Assembly (NCBI GenBank): GCA_963731205.1
Contig: CAVSUJ010000002.1
Span: forward strand, 124,001-188,000
Direction: 5' to 3'
DNA from: DATAZK01 sp963731205
GTDB taxonomy: Bacteria > Actinomycetota > Actinomycetes > Frankiales > Frankiaceae
DNA: 64,000 bases
Part shown: one piece after another, positions 1 through 7,299 of the stretch
Numbering within the stretch: position 1 is the stretch's first letter
Layout of the letters: each line of letters begins with the position of its first letter
Position numbers and translations under genes: made by a program
Notes under the pieces: generated by a model
What the model was told of the DNA's origin: nothing
The model's database searches: none
Seen by the model: the letters and a program-made list of their open reading frames with translations, nothing else

Positions 1-101
1 GCCACGGGCCGAAGTGACAGGTTGATCGCCGAGAAGTGGCGATCTCCGGGCGCGCTACGGATCGCGAGTGAACCGGCCAAAATCGAAAACGGAGTCCATA
101 C
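1..101 (+). promoter_or_regulatory. Leader of the secreted-protein array
   Basis: No gene is seen before position 102. The stretch holds a 7-bp inverted repeat (24-30 gatcgcc with 38-44 ggcgatc) that could form a hairpin, and a Shine-Dalgarno core GGAG at 91-94, seven nucleotides before the ATG. The same ACGGAG core at 7-8 nt spacing precedes all four array genes. No clear -10/-35 pair could be assigned. Confidence 0.35.
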
Positions 102-491
102 ATGAACAAGCGGCATTTCGTCCCGGTCATTGCCGGCGTCGTGGTGTGCGGTGCGGTCACGGCCTTCGCGGCCGGCTTCAGCGTCAGTTCGACGACCGTG
201 GTTTCGGGTAGTACCACCGTCTCCGGATGCAATGCCACAGCGGCGGTCAGCTACAACACGATCTGGGACACGACGCTCAAGGCCTACAAAGTGAGCACCG
301 CGCCCGTGACCACGGCTACGGCCTGCCACGGGATGTCCTACAAGGTCACCCTGCAGAACGCCAGCAACGTCTCCCTCGGAGAAGTCACCGGCACCCTGGA
401 TGCCGTGACCGGAGCCGCCTCGCCGGACTTCACCAGCCTCGGCGTCCTGGCCTCGAACGTCTCAGCGATCTCGGTCACCGTCACCGGCTGA
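102..491 (+). CDS. Small secreted protein, array paralog 1
   Basis: Product of 129 aa with a basic N-terminus (MNKRH), a hydrophobic core and an AFAAG signal-peptidase site near residues 22-25, leaving a mature domain of about 105 residues rich in Thr, Ser and Val. Two mature-region cysteines (C43 and C75) sit 32 residues apart, as in the next three paralogs, so a disulfide is likely. The C-terminus ends in a V-T-V-T-G strand typical of the set. No known domain is recognised. By architecture (short beta-rich exported proteins beside a SipW-type signal peptidase) it resembles the TasA/CalY matrix-protein arrangement, which is inference. Followed by a strong hairpin, so it may be transcribed separately. 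Confidence 0.85.
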   Translation: MNKRHFVPVIAGVVVCGAVTAFAAGFSVSSTTVVSGSTTVSGCNATAAVSYNTIWDTTLKAYKVSTAPVTTATACHGMSYKVTLQNASNVSLGEVTGTLDAVTGAASPDFTSLGVLASNVSAISVTVTG

Positions 492-515
492 TAGCCCCCA
501 GGCCACCAAGCCCCC

Positions 516-550
516 AAGCCCCCGCGAACGTTTGGCGCTCGCGGGGGCTT
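516..550 (+). terminator. Strong hairpin after array gene 1
   Basis: A perfect 12-bp stem (516-527 aagcccccgcga with 539-550 tcgcgggggctt) encloses an 11-nt loop. No T-run follows, so this is either a GC-rich actinobacterial terminator or an attenuating RNA structure between paralogs 1 and 2. The rest of 492-729 shows no gene, only weaker inverted repeats. Confidence 0.6.
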
Positions 551-729
551 CGGCGTACAGACCCTGCGCCGACTGGCGCAATCACCCAGAATAGCTGGGA
601 ACAAAGGACTTTCTGCCCGATAGTCACAAGGCTTCAGGCACCGAAAAGCTATCCGACTGCCCGTGCGGGCGGTCAGCCGAACGTGCTGCCGGGGATGCAG
701 CAGGCGGCGCGTCGAGACGGAGCTCCCAG

Positions 730-1119
730 ATGAAAATCAACAAGCGTTACGTCGCTCCGGCTTTGGCCGGTGTGGTCGTTTTCGGCGCAGTCACGGCGTT
801 CGCCGCCGGCTTCACGGTGACTTCCAACACCGTGGTGTCCGGTAACGCGACGGTCAATGCGTGCAACGCCTCTGCGGCGGTCAGCTACACCACCGCCTGG
901 GACGCCACGCTCCCGGGCTACGCCGTAGCCACCGCGCCGATCACCACGGGCGCCGGCTGCGGAACCATGTCCTACAAGGTCAGCCTGACCGGAGCGAGCG
1001 GCGTTTCGCTGGCGGAGCAGACCGGCTCGCTCACCGCCGGCAGCGCCTCGCCCAGTTTCGCCACGAATCACATCCTCGCCTCCAACGTCATCGGGATTTC
1101 CATCACCATCACCGGCTGA
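730..1119 (+). CDS. Small secreted protein, array paralog 2
   Basis: Product of 129 aa, clearly homologous to its neighbours over the full length. It has a KINKRY basic start, a signal peptide core ending AFAAG (cleavage near A25/A26), C45 and C77 spaced 32 residues, the shared segment AVSYTTAWDAT, and the terminal ISITITG strand. Start chosen at the ATG with GGAG at 719-722 seven nt upstream. Function is unknown; a secreted, disulfide-stabilised beta domain that may assemble extracellularly is the likeliest reading from composition and context. Confidence 0.85.
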   Translation: MKINKRYVAPALAGVVVFGAVTAFAAGFTVTSNTVVSGNATVNACNASAAVSYTTAWDATLPGYAVATAPITTGAGCGTMSYKVSLTGASGVSLAEQTGSLTAGSASPSFATNHILASNVIGISITITG

Positions 1120-1150
1120 TAGCGCCGCAACGGCGAGACAGCTCAGTCGC

Positions 1151-1186
1151 TGCCGGTGGGCCTGCAATTCAACAGGCCCACCGGCA
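1151..1186 (+). terminator. Hairpin between array genes 2 and 3
   Basis: A perfect 14-bp stem (1151-1164 with 1173-1186, arm tgccggtgggcctg) surrounds an 8-nt loop. There is no T-tract. It lies 32 nt after the stop of paralog 2 and may end its transcript or stabilise its 3' end. Confidence 0.55.
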
Positions 1187-1201
1187 AGGACATCGCACCA
1201 A

Positions 1202-1219
1202 CTGACCCGATCGGGTCAG
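1202..1219. promoter_or_regulatory. 18-bp perfect palindrome before array gene 3
   Basis: CTGACCCGATCGGGTCAG is a perfect palindrome ending three nt before the GGAG ribosome-binding core (1223-1226) of paralog 3. It could be a dimeric-repressor operator or a hairpin that affects ribosome loading. No equivalent sits before paralogs 1, 2 or 4. Confidence 0.45.
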
Positions 1220-1233
1220 GACGGAGTCCATTG

Positions 1234-1617
1234 ATGGCCAAGCGATACGTCGTTCCGGTCGTTGCTGGGATTGTGGTCTTCGGCGCGGTGACGGCATTTG
1301 CGGCCGGATTCACGGTCACCTCGAAGACGGTCGTGTCCGGCAACGCAGCGGTAAGCGCCTGCAACGCCACGGCAGCCGTCAGCTACACCACGTCATGGGA
1401 CGCCACCGTCCCGGGCTACGTCGTAGCTACGGCACCCGTCACGGCCGGAGCCAGCTGCGGAACCATGGCCTACAAGGTCAGCCTCACCGGCACCGGCGGA
1501 ACGGCGCTGGCCGAGCAGACCGGATCACTGACGGCCGGGAGCGCCTCTCCCAACTTTGCTGCCAGCAAGATTCCGGCGGCGAACGTGACCGGCATCTCCG
1601 TCACCATCACAGGCTGA
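1234..1617 (+). CDS. Small secreted protein, array paralog 3
   Basis: Product of 127 aa from the ATG at 1234, chosen because GGAG lies seven nt upstream and because this start aligns with the MAKRY/INKRY starts of the paralogs; a longer in-frame reading upstream lacks these. Signal peptide through AFAAG, two mature cysteines at the conserved spacing, and the terminal ISVTITG strand are all present. It differs from paralogs 2 and 4 mainly in the last third (NFAASKIPAANVTG). Function unknown; same proposed role as its neighbours. Confidence 0.85.
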   Translation: MAKRYVVPVVAGIVVFGAVTAFAAGFTVTSKTVVSGNAAVSACNATAAVSYTTSWDATVPGYVVATAPVTAGASCGTMAYKVSLTGTGGTALAEQTGSLTAGSASPNFAASKIPAANVTGISVTITG

Positions 1618-1638
1618 CCGAAGCCGAAAGTCCATAGC

Positions 1639-1678
1639 CAGCAGGGCTTTTTACCCGCATGGCCGGCTGCCCCTGCTG
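1639..1678 (+). terminator. Weak hairpin between array genes 3 and 4
   Basis: An 8-bp inverted repeat (1639-1646 cagcaggg with 1671-1678 ccctgctg) with a 24-nt loop follows the stop of paralog 3. It is weaker than the two upstream hairpins and might only partly stop transcription. Confidence 0.25.
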
Positions 1679-1768
1679 TCGAAGCAAGTCCTGATCGCCG
1701 CGGGGGCGTTCGCCGGATGCACGGTGCAATGGCGCTGTGAACGGTTCCTGACGTACGGAGCACACCGA

Positions 1769-2158
1769 ATGATCAACAAGCGTTACATCGCTCCGGCACT
1801 CGCCGGCGTCGTCGTCTTCGGAGCCGTCACGGCGTTCGCCGCCGGCTTCACGGTCACCTCGAACACGGTCGTGTCCGGTAACGCAACGGTCAGCGCATGC
1901 AACGCCAGCGCCGCTGTCAGCTACACCACCGCTTGGGACGCGACCGTGCCTGGCTACGTCGTCGCCACCGCACCTGTCACTACCGGCGCCGGTTGCGCCA
2001 GCATGGCCTACAAGGTGACCCTGACCGGAACCAGCGGGGTCTCGCTGGCTGAGCAGACCGGCTCCCTGTCAGGCGCCGGCGGCGCGACTCCCAGCTTCGC
2101 GACCAACAAGATCCTGGCGTCGAACGTGCTCGGGATCTCGGTCACCATCACGGGTTGA
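1769..2158 (+). CDS. Small secreted protein, array paralog 4
   Basis: Product of 129 aa, closest to paralog 2 through the signal peptide and the first half of the mature domain. The start at 1769 follows GGAG at 1757-1760 and aligns with the other copies. It carries the two conserved cysteines, the AVSYTTAWDAT block and the ISVTITG end, with a short SGAGGATPS variation near the C-terminus. Its TGA stop overlaps the ATG of the next gene (TGATG), so unlike the earlier copies it is translationally coupled to the downstream genes and the signal peptidase. Confidence 0.85.
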   Translation: MINKRYIAPALAGVVVFGAVTAFAAGFTVTSNTVVSGNATVSACNASAAVSYTTAWDATVPGYVVATAPVTTGAGCASMAYKVTLTGTSGVSLAEQTGSLSGAGGATPSFATNKILASNVLGISVTITG

Positions 2159-2559
2159 TGAACGCCAACTGCGGCTGGCGACGGCGCCTCGGTGCCGTCG
2201 TCGCTGCTGCGGCCGTCCTCCTGACATGCGCGGGAGGCGTGGCTGACGCGACTTCGCTCACCACGAATTCCAAGAAGTCAGGCGGCGGGACCACCGCCGT
2301 GACGGCGTGCGGATCGCTCACGAGCGTGGTCGTCAACTATGCCGTGACCGCAGGCAAGATCACCGGAGTTCTGCTGACCTCGATACCGAGCGCCTGCGTC
2401 GGGGGCAAGCTGTCGATGACGCTGAGCCAGAGTGGCACGGACGTCGGACATGCCGGCCCGACGACCATCGCCACCACGAGCCTGGCGCTGACTCCTAGCG
2501 TGCTGACCACGAATGCGACGGCGCCGACGGAAGTGCGCATGGCGGTGGTCGGGCCATGA
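2158..2559 (+). CDS. Secreted protein, distant array relative
   Basis: Product of 133 aa with an arginine-rich N-terminus and a hydrophobic signal segment ending ADA (about residue 31). The mature part repeats the layout of the array proteins: a cysteine after a Thr/Val stretch (VTACGS), a VNYAVTAGK strand, a second cysteine (PSACVGG), a Leu/Ser-rich strand and a final VRMAVVG segment. I infer a diverged fifth member of the family. It starts on the ATG overlapping the stop of paralog 4 and ends overlapping the next start (ATGA), so the three genes are coupled. No known function. Confidence 0.8.
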   Translation: MNANCGWRRRLGAVVAAAAVLLTCAGGVADATSLTTNSKKSGGGTTAVTACGSLTSVVVNYAVTAGKITGVLLTSIPSACVGGKLSMTLSQSGTDVGHAGPTTIATTSLALTPSVLTTNATAPTEVRMAVVGP

Positions 2560-3194
2560 GCCGGCGGTTACTGGCGTTCGCCGCTGCCGCTGCCATCGTC
2601 GTCGCCGGGTCGGCAGCGTACGGCGCTTCCATCACGTTCACGACTCCGCACCTCGGAGCAACGAGCCTGCCGGTCCCGGTGTTCTACCCGAACAGCGTTG
2701 TGGCGGCCAACAAGACCGGCGGTACGGTCCGCAAGCTCGAGATCGGTGACACGCTCACCATCGTCTTCTCCAAGGAGATGTCGGCGACGACGCTGTGTGC
2801 CGGGGCCCCGACGAGCATCGGCACCCAGTCCAGCACGGGGATCACCATCACCATGGGGAACAACAACTCAGCCCGGGGGTACGACACCATGACCGTCGCG
2901 AGCGTGGCGACCAGCATCTGCACCGACGGCCTGCTCAACGTCGGCACCTTCGACCTGGGCTCGGCGGGCTACATGACGAGCACCACCGGTTCGTTCACCA
3001 ACTCGACGGTGGCGCTCACCGAGACGGCGACCAGTTCCACGATCGTCATCACCCTCGGCACCGCCGTCGGGACGTACGCACAGGTGGCCAGCGGCCTCGC
3101 CGGTATCTACACACCCGTCTCCACCGTCACGGATGTGCCCGGAGACGCAGCCGGGTCCAACACCGGCGTCACGACAGCAACGACGCAGTTCTGA
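2556..3194 (+). CDS. Secreted protein of unknown function
   Basis: Product of 212 aa with a clear signal peptide (MSRRLLAF start, cleavage near SAAYG-AS). The mature protein is rich in Thr, Ser and Gly, with only two cysteines in the mature half, and looks beta-rich. It is about twice the length of the array proteins and shows no clear homology to them. Position inside the overlapping string that ends in the signal peptidase suggests it belongs to the same exported structure, perhaps as an anchor, tip or assembly factor; that role is inference. Confidence 0.8.
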   Translation: MSRRLLAFAAAAAIVVAGSAAYGASITFTTPHLGATSLPVPVFYPNSVVAANKTGGTVRKLEIGDTLTIVFSKEMSATTLCAGAPTSIGTQSSTGITITMGNNNSARGYDTMTVASVATSICTDGLLNVGTFDLGSAGYMTSTTGSFTNSTVALTETATSSTIVITLGTAVGTYAQVASGLAGIYTPVSTVTDVPGDAAGSNTGVTTATTQF

Positions 3195-3196
3195 TC

Positions 3197-3775
3197 ATGG
3201 CCAGTCCGCAGCCCTCGACGGCGAAACGCATCGTGCACTGGACGATGCTGGCGTTCCTCGCTGCGTTGCTGTACGCGAGTTGGCCTCAGTCACTGGGCGG
3301 CTCGGTGGCGTACGTCCAGGTCTCCGGACACAGCATGGACGGCACCTACAAGACCGGCGACCTGGTGATCGTGCGCAAGCAGAGTCACTACAACATCCGC
3401 GACATCATCGCTTACAAGATTCCGAAGGGTGAGTTCGGAGCGGGCGCGCAGGTGATCCACCGCATCATCGGCGGCAACGGCACGACCGGCTTCATCACCA
3501 AGGGCGACAACAAGAAACTCAAGGACGACTGGCATCCCAAGACCAGCGACGTCGTCGGCCATGCGTGGCTGCGAGTACCCGGAGCCGGCGTGTGGATGGC
3601 GCGGCTCGCCCAGCCGGTCCCGATGGGCGTGCTCTGCGGCGGACTGACGCTCTTCGTCATGGTCCTGCCGCACGGGGCCGAACCGTCGGGGATGGTCGCG
3701 GACGAGATCGGGCCAGAGCTGGAGCCCGAACCCGAAACGCAGCCCAGTCCCGAACCCGAGCCGGCCGGCGTCTAG
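3197..3775 (+). CDS. SipW/ER-type signal peptidase I (S26)
   Basis: Product of 192 aa, a membrane-bound serine protease that removes signal peptides. One N-terminal membrane segment (about 12-30) precedes the catalytic motif GHSM (nucleophile S46). The second conserved box is VIHRI (H88) where P-type bacterial enzymes have a lysine, and KGDN (D104) follows, so the residues match the Ser-His-Asp pattern of ER-type enzymes such as Bacillus SipW. A second hydrophobic stretch lies near 140-158 and the tail is an acidic Pro/Glu repeat (EPEPE). It begins two nt after the previous stop and is therefore likely dedicated to the array proteins. Its stop overlaps that of the convergent gene. Confidence 0.9.
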   Translation: MASPQPSTAKRIVHWTMLAFLAALLYASWPQSLGGSVAYVQVSGHSMDGTYKTGDLVIVRKQSHYNIRDIIAYKIPKGEFGAGAQVIHRIIGGNGTTGFITKGDNKKLKDDWHPKTSDVVGHAWLRVPGAGVWMARLAQPVPMGVLCGGLTLFVMVLPHGAEPSGMVADEIGPELEPEPETQPSPEPEPAGV

Positions 3776-4035
3776 CGCCGCCGCCGCTGCCGCGAAGCGA
3801 GGACGGCGCCAACCGAACGATCGGACATCAGCGACCAACGCGCCGCGTTCGACAGGACGGCGCCGATCGACCGCGCAGAGCCGATCGACAGCACCGAAGC
3901 CGCCGACCCGATGCTGCCGATCGACAGCACCGACCCGACGCTTCCGATGGACAGCACTGATCCACGGGATCCGATGCTGAGCAACGAATCCTGCGACCAC
4001 AGTGACCACTTGGAGTTCGAGTTCGAAACAGCCAT
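3772..4035 (-). CDS. LSIGS-repeat small protein
   Basis: Product of 87 aa. After a short Asn/Ser lead and a KWSLWSQDS segment, the core consists of about four copies of a nine-residue unit V-L-S-I-G-S-x-G-S, ending in an ARWSLMS segment and an Arg-rich tail. There is no signal peptide, cysteine or charged core. The periodicity, conservation of W/S flanks and sense-strand placement argue for a real gene although no good Shine-Dalgarno is visible before the ATG. It starts 26 nt after adhE on the same strand, so co-transcription is likely, and its stop overlaps the signal peptidase stop on the other strand. I believe similar repeat proteins occur in other actinobacteria, but no function is known to me. 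Confidence 0.65.
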   Translation of the reverse strand: MAVSNSNSKWSLWSQDSLLSIGSRGSVLSIGSVGSVLSIGSIGSAASVLSIGSARSIGAVLSNAARWSLMSDRSVGAVLASRQRRRR

Positions 4036-4061
4036 GGCGTCATGGTCGCAAATGGCCGCGC

Positions 4062-6713
4062 TCAGCCCTTCGCCGCCACCGGGACGATCGCCTGCGACTT
4101 CAGGTGGCCGTTCTGGCGCGGGAGCTCCGGCGCACCACCCGACCACGCTGCTTCGAGCAGCCCGATGAGCTCGGCGATCAGCGGCATCCGCGGGTTGGTG
4201 CGCAAGCTCGGGTCGGCGTAAGCGGCTCGGGCGAGCTCGGGGATCGCGGCGACGTACTCCTCGCGAGATACTCCCACCTCCGCCAGCGAACGCGGCAGCC
4301 GCAGGGTGACGATGAGCTCGTCGACCTTGGTGAAAAGCCGCTCGAGCTGCTCCTCCTGCGAGTGGCCACCGAACAGGATGCGGCCGAGCTGCGCGTACTT
4401 CTCGGGAGCGACGTAGGCCGAGTAGCCGGGTGCCGGCATGAACTTGGTCGGCAGCGCGGCGTTGTAGCGCAGCACGTGTGGCAGGAAGAGCGCGTTGGCC
4501 CGGCCGTGCGGGATGCCGAAGCGGGCACCGAGGGCATGCGCGAGGGCATGGTTGACGCCCACGAAAGCATTCGAAAAGGCAAGCCCTGCAAGGGTTGCCG
4601 CGTTGGCCATGGCGGTACGCGCCTCGATGTCGTCGCCGCGCGCGAAGGCCGTTGGCAGCGCCTCGAAGATGAGCCGCGCAGCTTGCACGCAGAAGGCATC
4701 CGTGTACGGCGAGGCGAAGATGGACACCACCGCTTCGAGGGCATGAGTCAGCGCGTCGATGCCGGTGTCGGCGGTGATCGCCGGCGGCATGCTGGCCGAG
4801 AGCGTCGGGTCCACGACGGCAATATCGGGGACGAGCGAGTAGTCCACGAGCGTCACCTTGCGGCCTTGCGACGTGATGACCGCCGCCGGGCTGACCTCGG
4901 AACCCGTCCCTGCCGTGGTCGGAATGGCGACCAGCTGGATCGAGTGCTGCGGGGTCGGGTAGCGGGCCACGCGCTTGCGCGCATCGAGGAAGGGCAGCGA
5001 GAGCTCCCGGATCGAGAGCTCGGGATGCTCGGTCAGCAGCCGCATCACCTTCGCCGCATCCATGACGGATCCGCCGCCGACGGCCACGATGAGGTCAGGG
5101 CGTACGTGAGTGATGAGCTCGACGCCGGAGCGGATGATCTCCTCGTCCGGCTCGGGCCTGACGTCGGCAAAAACCCTGACGTCAGAGGCATTCAGGTGGC
5201 GCCGTACCTCATCGACGGCACCCCGCTGGACGTTGAAGTCATCGCTGACGATGACGGCCGTCGTCGTCTCGACCGTCCGCAGACTGTCGAGCGCACCGAC
5301 GTTGAAGTAGGTGTCGGCCGGCACCCGGAACCACTGCGGCGGGGTGCGGCGGCGACTGACCGTCTTCAGGTTCATGAGGTTGCGGTAGTTGACGTTGTCG
5401 GTCGTCATCGAGCCACCCCAGGTTCCGCAACCCAGTGAGAACGTCGGAGTCAGCGAGTTGTACACGCCGCCGAGCGCCCCGACCGCGGTCGGCGCGTTGA
5501 CCAGAATTCGCCCTGTTCGTACGGCGGCGGAGTAGCGCGAGATCACCTCCTCGTCGCGGGCGTACACCGCGCTCGTGTGGCCGAGTCCGCCGTGTTCGGT
5601 GACGAGCACGCAGGCGTCGATGCCGTGCTGGACACTGGGTGAACGCACGAGTCCCAGTACCGGCATGAGCTTCTCGCGTACCAGCGGGTGAGCGCCGAGC
5701 TCGGTCAGATCGGTGGGGAGCGGGGCCAGCAGCACCTTCGTGGCGTGCGAGCCGTCCGAGGTCAGGTTCTTCAAGCCGGCACGCTGCTCGAGGACGCTTG
5801 CCGCCTGCCCGAGCGCCTCCGGGTTGACCCGGTCACAGCCGAACGCGAAGTCGGCGATGCGGTCGGTCTCCTCGGCATTCAGCAGCCGGGCGCCCATGCG
5901 CTCGAATTCCACGACGACCTCGTCGTAGATGGCGTCATCGATGACGCAGGTCTGCTCAGCCGGGCAGATGACACTGCCGTCGAAGGTCTTGCTGATCAGG
6001 ATGTCGACGACAGCCATGCGGATGTCGGCGGTGCGGTGCAGGTACACCGGCGCGTTGCCGGGGCCGACGCTGATGGTCGGCTTGCCCGCCTTGTTGGACA
6101 GTTCCACGATGCGCGGGCCGCCTGTGGTCCAGATGAGGTCGACGCCGGGGTGGTCGAAAAGCGCATACGTGTACTCGTGTTCCGCCTGCGGCAGCACCTG
6201 AATGGCACCCGCCGGCAGGCCGGCTGCCTCGCCGGCCTTGCTCAGGATTTCCACGACGCGCTCGGCGGAATGGGTGGCCAGCGGTGAGGGCCGGAAGATG
6301 ATCGCGTTACGTGTCTTGATGGCCACGATCGCCTTGAAGAGCACGGTCGAGGTCGGGTTGGTGACGGGCGTGATGGCGAGCACGACGCCGACCGGCTCGG
6401 CGATCACCTCGATGCCGCGCTCGGCGTCGGACTCGATGACGCCCACGGTCTTCTTGTCTTTCAGGTAGTCGTACAGGAACTCGGTCGCCACGTAGTTCTT
6501 GACGACCTTGTCCTCGAGGACGCCGAAGCCGGTCTCCGCCGTCGCGACCTCGGCGAGTTCGACCGCCGCGTCGAGCCCAGCAGTGACCATGGCCCAGACG
6601 ATGCGGTCGACCGCTTCCTGATCCAACGGGCGCAGCCGGTCCGCCGCCGACTTGGCGGTGGCGACCGCCTCGTCGACAGCGGCTTGACCTTCAGCAGACA
6701 GCGGTGTGGCCAT
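4062..6713 (-). CDS. adhE: Bifunctional acetaldehyde-CoA/alcohol dehydrogenase
   Basis: Product of 883 aa, the usual length for AdhE, which converts acetyl-CoA to acetaldehyde and then ethanol with NADH (or the reverse). The N-terminal ALDH-type half carries the catalytic cysteine C250 in SVICPAEQ. The C-terminal iron-dependent alcohol dehydrogenase half has the NAD-binding GGGSVMD motif (547-552) and metal ligands matching D653, H657, H722 and H736. AdhE forms spirosome filaments in other bacteria. No Rex-type operator was seen in the 101 nt upstream. It suggests a fermentative or ethanol-using capacity, somewhat unusual in a window rich in oxygenase genes. Confidence 0.95.
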   Translation of the reverse strand: MATPLSAEGQAAVDEAVATAKSAADRLRPLDQEAVDRIVWAMVTAGLDAAVELAEVATAETGFGVLEDKVVKNYVATEFLYDYLKDKKTVGVIESDAERGIEVIAEPVGVVLAITPVTNPTSTVLFKAIVAIKTRNAIIFRPSPLATHSAERVVEILSKAGEAAGLPAGAIQVLPQAEHEYTYALFDHPGVDLIWTTGGPRIVELSNKAGKPTISVGPGNAPVYLHRTADIRMAVVDILISKTFDGSVICPAEQTCVIDDAIYDEVVVEFERMGARLLNAEETDRIADFAFGCDRVNPEALGQAASVLEQRAGLKNLTSDGSHATKVLLAPLPTDLTELGAHPLVREKLMPVLGLVRSPSVQHGIDACVLVTEHGGLGHTSAVYARDEEVISRYSAAVRTGRILVNAPTAVGALGGVYNSLTPTFSLGCGTWGGSMTTDNVNYRNLMNLKTVSRRRTPPQWFRVPADTYFNVGALDSLRTVETTTAVIVSDDFNVQRGAVDEVRRHLNASDVRVFADVRPEPDEEIIRSGVELITHVRPDLIVAVGGGSVMDAAKVMRLLTEHPELSIRELSLPFLDARKRVARYPTPQHSIQLVAIPTTAGTGSEVSPAAVITSQGRKVTLVDYSLVPDIAVVDPTLSASMPPAITADTGIDALTHALEAVVSIFASPYTDAFCVQAARLIFEALPTAFARGDDIEARTAMANAATLAGLAFSNAFVGVNHALAHALGARFGIPHGRANALFLPHVLRYNAALPTKFMPAPGYSAYVAPEKYAQLGRILFGGHSQEEQLERLFTKVDELIVTLRLPRSLAEVGVSREEYVAAIPELARAAYADPSLRTNPRMPLIAELIGLLEAAWSGGAPELPRQNGHLKSQAIVPVAAKG

Positions 6714-6741
6714 ACCAAAATGCTGCCCGCGAAGGGGCGCC

Positions 6742-6767
6742 GCTCGGGAGTGTCAAAAGTCCCGAGC
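6742..6767 (-). terminator. Hairpin upstream of adhE
   Basis: An 8-bp perfect stem (6742-6749 gctcggga with 6760-6767 tcccgagc) and a 10-nt loop lie between the FMN-barrel gene and adhE. On the minus strand it could end the upstream transcript or form part of the adhE leader. Confidence 0.35.
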
Positions 6768-6814
6768 CGGGTTGGCCTCCGGCGCGCTCAAACGGCCCCT
6801 GACAGCCGGCACAT

Positions 6815-7288
6815 TCAGCCCCCGAACGTCCAGCTTCCCGTCTCGCGGAAGCTCTCACGTCCGGCCCAACCGGCCGTCCTCCAGGCCAGCACTGCCCGCG
6901 GCGCCACGCGGCTGATCGGCCCGTACTGCGCCTCCTCGTAATGCCAGTCGTATTTGGTGTCGTACGCGGCCACGACCCCCGGCTCGGTACTCGGGGAGGG
7001 CCTGACTTCCCCTTCGACCACGACCACATCCGTCCCGCTGTCGAGGTGCACGGTGAGCCGCCGATCGGCGGAAAGCGCGTCCCGCAGGACGGGGCTCCCG
7101 ATGCTGAGATGCAGCTCGTCCTCGTGCCAGACGCCCCACACCGGCCGCGGATGTGGATAGCCGTCGCTACGGGCGATGACCCAGTAGGTGGGCGCGGCCT
7201 GCAGCTGCGCTGCCACCCACTCCCACGCCAGCGGCGGATGCTCGCTGGCTTGCCCGTACATGCGAAGGACTTGTCTCACGCCGGGCAT
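6815..7288 (-). CDS. PNPOx-like FMN-binding split-barrel protein
   Basis: Product of 157 aa resembling the pyridoxamine 5'-phosphate oxidase-like superfamily, which binds FMN, F420 or heme. Visible family features are the early ARSDGYPHPRPVWGVW strand pair, the LRDALSADRRLTVHLDSG segment and a C-terminal region with many aromatic residues. Substrate is not predictable. GGAG at good spacing precedes the ATG. It lies 11 nt downstream of the DinB-like gene, so the two are probably one transcript. Confidence 0.75.
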   Translation of the reverse strand: MPGVRQVLRMYGQASEHPPLAWEWVAAQLQAAPTYWVIARSDGYPHPRPVWGVWHEDELHLSIGSPVLRDALSADRRLTVHLDSGTDVVVVEGEVRPSPSTEPGVVAAYDTKYDWHYEEAQYGPISRVAPRAVLAWRTAGWAGRESFRETGSWTFGG

Positions 7289-7299
7289 GGCAGCTCCGA

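Noticed and set aside
227..733. Long reading frames overlapping the array genes in other frames
   Set aside because: They are Arg/His/Pro-rich shadows with no ribosome-binding site, typical of high-GC DNA.
4500..6500. Long rightward frames opposite adhE
   Set aside because: They are antisense shadows of the strongly conserved adhE sequence and have no family-like content.
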